From the NCBI GenBank assembly GCA_034666705.1, contig JAXDLH010000376.1, forward strand, positions 1-5,327: 5,327 bases of DNA, in the 5' to 3' direction. Both the position numbers and the translations under genes were made by a program. Positions 1-5,061 of this stretch are shown one piece after another. The DNA is from JAXDLH01 sp034666705. Lineage in GTDB: Bacteria; Chloroflexota; UBA6077; SHYK01. The stretch's first letter is position 1. Each line of letters starts with the position of its first letter. The notes beneath the pieces were generated by a model that was not told where the DNA came from, ran no database searches, and saw only the letters and a list, made by a program, of their open reading frames with translations.

Positions 1-349
1 GCGCGGCGGCCTCGTTCATCGCCTCGGCCTGCTCAATCGTGATAGCGAGCGGCTTCGAGACGATCACGTGCTTGCCGGCGCGGGCGGCGGCGATGGCGTG
101 CTCGGCGTGAAAATGGTTCGGCGTCGAGACCCAAACGGCGTCCACGTTCGGACTCTCACACATCGCCTCCACGGAGTTGTACGCTTCCGCTTCGAACTCG
201 CGGCGGAAGCGATCGAGTGCACTTTCCCGCGTGTCCGCTACTGCCGCGAGTTGCAAATGGTCGCGCCCCTCGAAGGCCCGCATCAACCCGGAGCCACCGA
301 CCCCGATTCCCGCGATCCCCACGCGGAGCACTGCCCGAGTCGCCGCCAT
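1..349 (-). CDS. Gfo/Idh/MocA-family NAD(P)-dependent oxidoreductase, N-terminal part (runs off left edge)
   Basis: The reading frame is open from the ATG at 349 down to the window edge, giving 116 residues of a family usually near 330-400. It is the N-terminal Rossmann domain. A glycine-rich dinucleotide loop (GIGVGG, residues 14-19) follows the first beta strand, and the acidic residue ending strand 2 (VAD, D39) would bind the cofactor ribose. STPNHFHAEHA (75-85) and GKHVIVSKPLA (92-102) are family signatures. The family reduces or oxidises sugars, inositols and related compounds in the cytoplasm; substrate is set by the missing C-terminal domain. The usual EKP motif reads SKP here (98-100). 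A strong GGGAGGAG ribosome site lies just upstream of the ATG, which decides the start. A weak -10-like TATCAT lies on the minus strand at 375-380. The family call is secure and the specific reaction unknown. Confidence 0.9.
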   Translation of the reverse strand, partial: MAATRAVLRVGIAGIGVGGSGLMRAFEGRDHLQLAAVADTRESALDRFRREFEAEAYNSVEAMCESPNVDAVWVSTPNHFHAEHAIAAARAGKHVIVSKPLAITIEQAEAMNEAAA

Positions 350-540
350 CGTCTCCTCCCGCCGCCGTGGCGGCATGATACATTGGGCGCCAATCCGACG
401 CTGGGGTGCGAAGTGACTCCCATGGCCTGCCAGGAGCAACTACTATCGCAAGATTGCGGTTGACCGTTGCCGGGCGCTGGCTGACAATGGGGGCCACGCA
501 GTTCCAGCTTCGCGCGTCAGGCCTTAGCGCCATCCGGGGG

Positions 541-1251
541 TCAGTCCACGTCGGGAATCCGCACGCGGCCGCGCCAGCCGCCAAACAGCGCGCTGCCGTA
601 GTCACGCCAGTAGCTGTCGACCGCGGTGAACCCGGCCTCGCGCAGCCAGCCGAGTTGCTCGGCGAGCGTCCCACCAGGCGCTTCGCCGCCTCCGACTAAT
701 CCCGCGTCGGGGTCACGGCCGGCCCACTTGGCCATCGCACCAAGGGCGGGGCTTTCCAGGCGAACCAGATCCAGATTCACGAATAGGCCCCCGTCGGCCA
801 GGACGGGGAAGATTGTGGCATAGAGCCTGCGGATCTGCGCCCCGTCAAAGAAGTTGTGGATCGCACTCTTTGACACCGCCACGTCGTATGGCGCGCGCAC
901 CGCATCGCAGCACCCGGGATGGCGGAGGTCCGCCTGCACGAAGCTGGCGCGTGTCCCGAAGGGCGCGAGCAACTGGCGAGCCGCGTCAAGCATCACCGGC
1001 GAGCCGTCGAGTAACGTGGCCTCCGCGTGCGGAAAGCTGCTCAGCAGCAAGGCATCCAGCCCGCCCGGTCCAGCGCCCAGGTTGAGGTAGCGAAACGCAT
1101 CGTCGCGCCGGAAGGGGATTTGGGCGCGGATCTTCGCAAACTGGTGGCGCCGGTCCTGCCCGCCCCCACGCGCGAGCCACCCGGCGACGAACGCGGGGTC
1201 GAACCAGTCCTCCGCGGTGTGGGCTTGCGCTTGTGGCTCCTGGGTCTGCAT
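541..1251 (-). CDS. Class I SAM-dependent methyltransferase
   Basis: This complete 236-residue protein is predicted to transfer a methyl group from S-adenosylmethionine in the cytoplasm; the acceptor cannot be read from the sequence. Motif I is YLNLGAGPGGLDAL (55-68). The ribose-binding acidic residue is D82 in LLDGSPVML, and a QADLR segment (106-110) fits the adenine-contacting region. AVSKSAIHNF (125-134) and GGLFVNLDLV (154-163) match the strand 4 and strand 5 regions. The tail, with GFTAVDSYWRDYGSALFGGW (207-226), resembles the last strand pair common in this superfamily. There is no signal peptide or membrane segment. The start is the ATG at 1251, preceded by GGAAAGG nine bases upstream (1261-1267 on the minus strand). 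It lies 191 bases upstream of the oxidoreductase in the same direction, so shared transcription is possible but not shown. Confidence 0.9.
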   Translation of the reverse strand: MQTQEPQAQAHTAEDWFDPAFVAGWLARGGGQDRRHQFAKIRAQIPFRRDDAFRYLNLGAGPGGLDALLLSSFPHAEATLLDGSPVMLDAARQLLAPFGTRASFVQADLRHPGCCDAVRAPYDVAVSKSAIHNFFDGAQIRRLYATIFPVLADGGLFVNLDLVRLESPALGAMAKWAGRDPDAGLVGGGEAPGGTLAEQLGWLREAGFTAVDSYWRDYGSALFGGWRGRVRIPDVD

Positions 1252-1550
1252 GATGGTGCGCCTTTCCGGGATCGTGCCTCACCGCTACAGGAACAGTGGC
1301 ATCGGTCCGCATCGGTCGGCTGAGACGATACCTCACCGCGCGCATGGCGGCAATCCGGCGCGGAATCGCGGCGCGGAAGGTTGCACACACCCGCGATCCC
1401 TGGATCGTGGGCGATACGAGACTCGGCACGTGGGGTATACCCGCGGCTCAGGCGCCGTTCCGTCGTACAGTAACGCGGTAACGCGTGAACCAGGGCGCCG
1501 CCCGCGGCTGCTCTTCAGAAGTTGCCCGCGGGCGCAGGCGGCGGCGAGCG
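1252..1550. other. Gene-free stretch between methyltransferase and amidohydrolase
   Basis: No reading frame here has both a credible start and protein-like content. The stretch holds the tandem 10-mer at 1299-1318, a perfect 10-base palindrome GGGTATACCC (1433-1442) and a 9-bp inverted repeat at 1499-1507/1526-1534 with an 18-base loop. The inverted repeat lies just beyond the amidohydrolase stop but has no T-run after it on the minus strand, so it is at best a weak terminator. The methyltransferase promoter presumably lies here, but no clear hexamer pair was found. Confidence 0.5.
1299..1318. repeat. Tandem 10-base direct repeat upstream of the methyltransferase
   Basis: Two adjacent copies of GCATCGGTCC/GCATCGGTCG (9 of 10 identical) sit about 48 bases upstream of the methyltransferase start. 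A 10-base period places both copies on the same face of the helix, which would suit a regulator site. No matching inverted arm or known operator is recognised, so this is a candidate only. Confidence 0.35.
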
Positions 1551-2711
1551 TCAGACCGGCACTGGCGCCGTGACGTTGAAGATCGCCAGCGTGTTGTCGC
1601 GGACCATCTTGCGGCGCTCCGGTGCGGGCAGCGAACCCAGCTCCCGCTCCACGAGCTGCTGCGATTTGGGCCAGCACGACGCCGTATGCGGATAGTCGGT
1701 CGCGAACAAGAGATTCTCGACGCCAACCAGCTCGCGCTCGGCCACGATCTCGGGGTCATCGGTGAAGGTGAAGAACACCTGCCGATGGAAGTACTCGATT
1801 GGCTTCATGGAGAGCCGCGTCGGGTAGGTCGTGGTGCCGCCCTTGATCTTGGCGAGGCGCCGCACGTAGTACGGCACCCAGTCCGTGCCTTGCTCCGCCA
1901 CCACGATCTTCAGCCGGGGGAACCGCTCGAGGACGCCCGACACGATAATGTGGCCCAGGGAGCGTTGGACCTCGTGAGGTCGGACCAGGAGGCCCATGCT
2001 CTGGTCCTCGTCCCAGTAGGACGAGCCCGAGGCTGAGCGGCTCTCGTGCCCGCCGGTGTTCTCATGGAACACCAAGGGCATCCCCAGTTCCTGCGCCTCT
2101 GCCCAGAATGGGTCGTAGATCATCGACTTGTACGGCGCGCAGTCGGGGGGTGGCGTGGTGCCGATCATCGCGCCATGATGGCCCAGTTTGGCCGCGCGGC
2201 GCAGCTCGGCCCGCGCCTCGTCGACGTCGTACATGGAGATCAGCGCGAGGCCGATCAGGCGCTGCGGGCTGTAGCTGCAGTACTCGCTCAGCCAGTCGTT
2301 ATAGACGCGGAAGCACGCGCGTTGCAGCCGGGGGTCGCGGATCCAGAACTGGCGGAACCCCAACGTCGTGTACAGCACTTCGCCGTCCAGGCCGTCGATG
2401 TCCTGGTCCTCCAGGCGGGCCGCGGGGTCCCACCCACCGGCGCGGGCGTCTTCGTAGCCTTTCCCCTCCGCGCGATAAGACTCCGCGCCGGCGCCTCTGG
2501 GCGCTGCGGTGTACGCCGCCGCGCCGAGCCCGACGCCCACCGGGTGTGGCGGCCATCCTTCGTAGATGAAGATGTCCTCAATCTTGCCATTGCGCTCGCG
2601 CTTCTCTACGCGGGGGGCCCGCCAGCGAAACTCCTCGTCGATCCGCTTGACCCAGAGATCTCCGGGCTCGCTCATGTGGGAGTCGCCGGAGAAGATCTTA
2701 TAGTCTGCCAT
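1551..2711 (-). CDS. Amidohydrolase-2 / COG2159 family metal-dependent hydrolase
   Basis: This complete 386-residue protein is predicted to be a cytoplasmic TIM-barrel metal hydrolase or decarboxylase of the group that includes ACMSD-like enzymes. The N-terminus has FSGDSHMSEPGDLW (7-20), the family's D-x-H opening (D10, H12) followed by EP and W. WDPAARLEDQDIDGLDGEVL (94-113) is the second signature. FHENTGG (215-221) carries the strand-end histidine H216, VSGVLERFPRLKIVVAEQG (257-275) the next strands with E273, and LLFATDYPH (334-342) the catalytic or metal-binding D339. Length fits the family. The ATG at 2711 is preceded by AGGGGAG five bases upstream (2717-2723, minus strand). Related proteins are often called predicted TIM-barrel hydrolases, and the substrate cannot be inferred. 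A promoter candidate lies at 2797-2825, just before the IS110 remnant. Function class is confident, the reaction is not. Confidence 0.92.
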   Translation of the reverse strand: MADYKIFSGDSHMSEPGDLWVKRIDEEFRWRAPRVEKRERNGKIEDIFIYEGWPPHPVGVGLGAAAYTAAPRGAGAESYRAEGKGYEDARAGGWDPAARLEDQDIDGLDGEVLYTTLGFRQFWIRDPRLQRACFRVYNDWLSEYCSYSPQRLIGLALISMYDVDEARAELRRAAKLGHHGAMIGTTPPPDCAPYKSMIYDPFWAEAQELGMPLVFHENTGGHESRSASGSSYWDEDQSMGLLVRPHEVQRSLGHIIVSGVLERFPRLKIVVAEQGTDWVPYYVRRLAKIKGGTTTYPTRLSMKPIEYFHRQVFFTFTDDPEIVAERELVGVENLLFATDYPHTASCWPKSQQLVERELGSLPAPERRKMVRDNTLAIFNVTAPVPV

Positions 2712-2796
2712 CCTAGCTCCCCTTTAACGCACGCGACGTACCCGTGTAACCTGCCTGATTCGTGGCGCCGACCGGCGCTGGTTGCGATCAACGCCG

Positions 2797-2825
2797 ATAG
2801 TATGCCCTCGTATCGCACATTGCAA
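2797..2825 (-). promoter_or_regulatory. Candidate sigma-70-like promoter for the amidohydrolase
   Basis: Read on the minus strand, TTGCAA (2820-2825) is followed after exactly 17 bases by TACTAT (2797-2802). Each hexamer matches the -35 or -10 consensus at four of six positions. Initiation would leave a leader of roughly 80 bases before the amidohydrolase ATG. It lies in the strip between that gene and the IS110 remnant and faces the right way. Matches of this quality also occur by chance. Confidence 0.3.
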
Positions 2826-2849
2826 CGGCGGGCAGATGCTACTCGCCGG

Positions 2850-3274
2850 CGGCCGGTGCTGGCCGAGATCGGCGACATCAGCCGCTTCAGCAACGCCAAG
2901 CAACTCGGGTCCTATGCGGGGCTGGCTACCGCCGTGTACCAACCGGGGCGACTGATCGGCATGGCCACATCACGAAGCAGGGCCGCAAGCGGCGGCGGGG
3001 CTTCATGGTGGAGGCAGTGATGTCGATGATCCGCCAGCCGCCCGACCGCAATACCCTGGCGGATTTCTATGCGCGCAAGAAGCAGGAGAAGGGCGCTGGC
3101 AAGGCGATCTGCGCGACGGCCCGCAAGCTCCTAACCGTGGTGTATGTGCTGCTCACGAAGGAGCACGACTACTGGTTCCTCGAGGAGCGCTTGTATCAGA
3201 AAAAGCTCAAGGAACTGGCGAAGGCCGCCTAAATCCACCGCACGACGACTGCGGCCTTGACATCCTTATGGGAG
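2850..3274 (+). mobile_element. IS110-family insertion sequence remnant (right end present, left part lost)
   Basis: The remnant starts where transposase similarity becomes readable (about 2850) and ends where response-regulator coding on the opposite strand resumes (between 3270 and 3278). Only the transposase C-terminal third and a short 3' tail of about 40 bases remain. IS110 elements lack classical terminal inverted repeats, and none are seen. The family's guide (bridge) RNA is encoded in noncoding sequence at one end. Nothing resembling the 5' end remains, so the copy cannot be autonomous. A TTGACA hexamer at 3257-3262 points outward, but no -10 follows it at proper spacing. Both boundaries are estimates. 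Confidence 0.75.
2853..3232 (+). pseudogene. IS110/IS116/IS902 transposase C-terminal fragment, frameshifted
   Basis: This is the C-terminal transposase (Transposase_20-type) domain. The first part reads PVLAEIGDISRFSNAKQLG then SYAGLATAVYQPG from 2853. It continues in another frame as GHITKQGRKRRRGFMVEAV from about 2964, then GKAICATARKLLTVVYVLLT and a lysine-rich end, with a stop at 3230-3232. Adding one G to the GGGG run at 2945-2948 joins the halves as YQPGATDRHGHITKQG, exactly the usual family layout, giving 126 residues of a protein normally about 300-450. The N-terminal DEDD RuvC-like domain is missing. The widely conserved Y-Q-S-G reads YQPG, losing the serine thought to be catalytic. 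The gene is therefore dead by truncation, frameshift and probably point change. A sequencing error in the G run cannot be excluded. Confidence 0.85.
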
Positions 3275-3415
3275 CGGATTGTGCTCGTAGAACTGCCGCA
3301 ATCCGACCTCACCGTCCGTCGCCGCAATGACCGTGCAGTCCGGCCACTGGAGGTGGAAACCAGCGGCCACCGCGTCGTTGAGTTGCTGGTCATCATCAAC
3401 GATGAGAATCTTCAT
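3266..3415 (-). pseudogene. Response regulator receiver domain, truncated by IS110 right end
   Basis: From the ATG at 3415 the frame reads MKILIVDDDQQLNDAV, then GFHLQWPDCTVIAATDG and EVGLRQFYEHNP, ending after 49 residues at a TAA that lies in IS110 sequence. This is the start of a CheY-like receiver: strand 1, the acidic pocket (D7-D9), helix 1, strand 2 (TVIAATDG) and helix 2. Homology stops exactly where the next strand and the phospho-acceptor aspartate (near residue 53) should begin, so the product could not be phosphorylated. Intact regulators are about 120 residues or, with a DNA-binding domain, about 220. An AAGG site sits nine bases before the ATG. The last genuine residue is around P47; the rest is read from the IS. 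No partner kinase is adjacent on this strand. Confidence 0.82.
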
Positions 3416-3570
3416 GCGTCGGCACCTTGCCTTACACCGTAGCCAGGTGCGGCTCACCCGTCGCGGCTCGCTGCTCCCTCCAGGGTAACACTACCTGCTG
3501 CATTTCGTATCGTGGATGCGGTCTCCAGGTACGGGCGATGAAGGTGGTAGCAGTGGTCCATGCGGCGGAG

Positions 3571-3584
3571 CGGCTCGCGAGCCG
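3571..3584. repeat. Perfect 14-base palindrome
   Basis: CGGCTCGCGAGCCG is a perfect self-complementary sequence with no loop, upstream of both the response-regulator remnant and the hypothetical gene. It could be a dimeric-regulator site or chance in GC-rich DNA. There is no T-run to make it a terminator. Confidence 0.45.
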
Positions 3585-3672
3585 TGAGGGAGCGGTATCC
3601 GATGCGGGGGGTGCCCCTAACCTGGGCTGTCCGGGAGGTTCGCCCGCCGACCGGCACCATGACGAATCATTC

Positions 3673-3701
3673 ATGACTTCATATGCGCTGCATCGTATGG
3701 T
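3673..3701 (+). promoter_or_regulatory. Candidate promoter for the hypothetical gene
   Basis: ATGACT (3673-3678) and TATGGT (3696-3701) each match the -35 and -10 consensus at four of six positions with a 17-base spacer, inside the most AT-rich patch of the region. Initiation near 3708 would give a leader of roughly 88 bases ending in the hairpin at 3778-3821. The match is weak and could be chance. Confidence 0.25.
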
Positions 3702-3777
3702 ATCGATGACGCCCAAATCTTCCGCCTAACGCGACTCCGGGCTGCCGCGGTCACGTCGCCCGTGGTCGGCTCGCACA

Positions 3778-3821
3778 CCTACGCGCTGGAGTTCAATGCG
3801 ACGAGAACTCCAGCGCGTAGG
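3778..3821 (+). promoter_or_regulatory. Strong 17-bp hairpin enclosing a Shine-Dalgarno and start codon
   Basis: The 5' arm CCTACGCGCTGGAGTTC (3778-3794) is perfectly complementary to 3805-3821, with a 10-base loop AATGCGACGA (3795-3804). On the plus strand it is followed by GCTTTTGCC (3823-3831), so it could act as an intrinsic terminator with a short T-run. However, the 5' arm contains GGAG (3788-3791) four bases before an ATG in the loop (3796-3798), the first ATG of the downstream frame. If that start is used, the ribosome site would be buried in the stem and translation would depend on opening it. The structure is seen directly; its role is inferred. Confidence 0.6.
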
Positions 3822-4476
3822 GCTTTTGCCGAGCGCGTTCACCCCACATATCGCGTGCGGCGTCGCGGCGACAGAACTCATGGTGCCGGAGGCGGAGGAC
3901 GTGAAGGTACGCATCTACAAGCAGGGCGAACTCGTGGCTGATGGCGACGTCACTCATCCCAGTATCCTTGGCTCCACGCAGATGGTAGGGGAGCACGACC
4001 AATGGACCGTCGCGCTCACGCTTCGCGAAGGCACCTACATCCCTGAGATCATGATGGGGGCAGTGTGCGAGCTCGAGCCGACGCAACTCGAGGACACGCG
4101 CATCACCGGCACGTTCGCTCCGGGTGCCCCGGCGACCGCGGGCGCGAATGCGGTCTACTTTTCACCTGACCCCGAGCCGCCCGCTGACCTGATGCCACGC
4201 TTGCGAATGGCGTGGGCGCGTGAAGTGGAAGCGATTGCGACCTGTGGGCTCGACGAACAGCAGGCGTGGAACGATGCGCTAAGCGACGACCAGAGGTCGT
4301 ACTATGCGTCGCTGGTCGCGGATGCGCCGCGCCCGTCGCTGGGGGGGACGGAAGGCCAGGTTGCACCGGATTTCCCGCGACTGCGGCTGAGTGAAGGCGG
4401 AGAACTAAGCGTCCAGGGCTCACGCCTAATCTGGCTCGCGAGCATGGGGGCGCTGGGCAAGCCGCCTCAGACATGA
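3796..4476 (+). CDS. Hypothetical protein, family not recognised
   Basis: The frame encodes 226 residues with normal codon and amino-acid use, which supports a real gene, but I recognise no family. Residues 30-110 are rich in predicted strands (DVKVRIYKQGELVADGDVTH at 35-54, then WTVALTLREGTYIPEIMMG at 70-88). An Ala/Gly/Pro linker (108-130) leads to a more helical part (LRMAWAREVEAIATCGLDEQ, 136-155) and a Gly- and Leu-rich tail. There is no clear signal peptide, membrane span or catalytic motif. Two starts are possible: ATG 3796 with GGAG in the hairpin stem, or ATG 3880 (residue 29), which opens the better-looking part but has no ribosome site. The N-terminal 28 residues look less protein-like, so the true start is uncertain. 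The antisense frames look like shadows. Confidence 0.65.
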   Translation: MRRELQRVGLLPSAFTPHIACGVAATELMVPEAEDVKVRIYKQGELVADGDVTHPSILGSTQMVGEHDQWTVALTLREGTYIPEIMMGAVCELEPTQLEDTRITGTFAPGAPATAGANAVYFSPDPEPPADLMPRLRMAWAREVEAIATCGLDEQQAWNDALSDDQRSYYASLVADAPRPSLGGTEGQVAPDFPRLRLSEGGELSVQGSRLIWLASMGALGKPPQT

Positions 4477-4629
4477 ACGCGCAGCGGCCCGAAGCTGCCC
4501 GGTTTCGGGACCCGGATCCCGCGGCAGGTCCGCCATGGATGCCCCGGTAACTCGCGCCTGTAACCAGTGTCGTCGTGCCTGTGGCAAAGCCGCAACTCGG
4601 CATTACGAACTCATTAACGCGCGGCGCGC

Positions 4630-5061
4630 ATGCTGCGTCCGGGAATCGCTGGGCAACCGGAGGAACGCTATGGAACAGCATCGTCAGGCGTGGCCGTCAC
4701 CTCGCCGCTCCCGGCCCGCGCGCCGGCCGCTGGAGTTGGTGCCACTGCCCCTGGCAAGTTCGAGGACGAGTTGCGTACGTCGCTCACCCTGCTGCTGGGT
4801 TTTGCCGAGCTAATGGCCGAGCGGGAGCTTGCCGTGGACGAAGTCCAACGCTGCGCCGCGATCATTCACCTGCACGGGTCGCGGATCCTGGCAGCCCTCA
4901 TGGCCGCGGCGGAGCCGGCCGAAGGGTCCGAGCCTGCGGGACCCGAACCGCCGCCCGAGGCGCCCGCTCGCGCCCGGCTTGATGCCATCGGGCGTGAGCT
5001 AGCCGAGCGCCGCCTCGAGCAACACATCGTCGACGAACGGGCGCAAGTCCACCAATTCCTA
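4630..5061 (+). pseudogene. HisKA-like histidine kinase dimerisation-domain protein, truncated by IS5-family element
   Basis: Residues 44-97 (FEDELRTSLTLLLGFAELM, then a helix ending in IIHLHGSRILAALMAAAEP) match the two-helix HisKA domain, in which an H-E-L-R-T-P-L box starts helix 1. Here the box reads DELRTSL: the phospho-accepting His is Asp (D46) and the Pro is Ser (S51). A Glu/Pro/Ala linker (95-113) and a charged helix (LDAIGRELAERRLEQHIVDE, 117-136) follow. No ATP-binding domain is seen before the frame enters the IS after L144 (5059-5061); the open frame then runs to 5265 as antisense IS sequence. The ATG at 4630 lacks a ribosome site, while a strong one serves ATG 4670 in another frame, so an upstream frameshift is possible. 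Kinase activity is unlikely. It could alternatively be a non-catalytic scaffold or receiver-interacting domain. Confidence 0.55.
4659..4663 (+). promoter_or_regulatory. Shine-Dalgarno GGAGG before ATG 4670
   Basis: GGAGG lies six bases before an ATG at 4670-4672, the best plus-strand ribosome site in this area. That ATG is in frame 2, which stops at 4813 after Arg/Pro-rich sequence. The kinase-like coding is in frame 1, whose own ATG (4630) has no ribosome site. Either the site is coincidental or a frameshift separates the start from its coding region. Confidence 0.45.

Larger units (their letters stand above)
3416..3777. other. Gene-free stretch between response-regulator remnant and hairpin
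   Basis: Several frames are open here on both strands (for example plus 3427-3729 and minus 3432-3716), but their products are rich in Arg, Ser, Thr and Cys, have no recognisable motif and overlap each other, so none is supported. The stretch holds a 14-base palindrome (3571-3584), a relatively AT-rich patch from about 3657 to 3720 with CATGAC repeated at 3658-3663 and 3672-3677, and a weak plus-strand promoter candidate. It may be a regulatory region shared by the two divergent genes, or decayed coding sequence. Confidence 0.5.

Noticed and set aside
156..674. A minus-strand frame of 172 codons bridging methyltransferase and oxidoreductase
   Set aside because: It overlaps both genes in another frame and has shadow-type composition.
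1499..1534. 9-bp inverted repeat as a terminator of the amidohydrolase
   Set aside because: It has an 18-base loop and no T-run on the minus strand, so an intrinsic terminator is not supported.
1485..2036. A plus-strand open frame of 183 codons antisense to the amidohydrolase
   Set aside because: It is a GC-rich antisense shadow without motif or ribosome site; the minus-strand gene explains the coding signal.
2046..3020. A long plus-strand open frame of 324 codons
   Set aside because: Most of it is antisense to the well-supported amidohydrolase; only the last part (from about 2853) is real IS110 transposase coding that happens to share the frame.
3257..3285. Outward promoter from the TTGACA at the IS110 right end
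   Set aside because: No -10-like hexamer occurs at 16-18 bases and no intact plus-strand gene lies immediately downstream.
3663..3905. Plus-strand frame 3 reading SPVVGSHTYALEFNATRT across the hairpin
   Set aside because: This short stretch looks protein-like, but there is no start with a ribosome site, it becomes Arg/Gly-rich after the hairpin, and no family is recognised. It might be a decayed N-terminus but is unsupported.
4103..4681. A minus-strand open frame of 192 codons opposite the hypothetical gene
   Set aside because: The product is Pro/Ser/Arg-rich low-complexity with no motif; the plus-strand frame has the more natural composition.
4535..4813. Plus-strand frame 2 with clustered cysteines (CNQCRRAC) as a zinc-finger-like small protein
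   Set aside because: No regular zinc-ligand pattern is present and the sequence turns Arg/Pro-rich; only its internal ATG at 4670 has a ribosome site.
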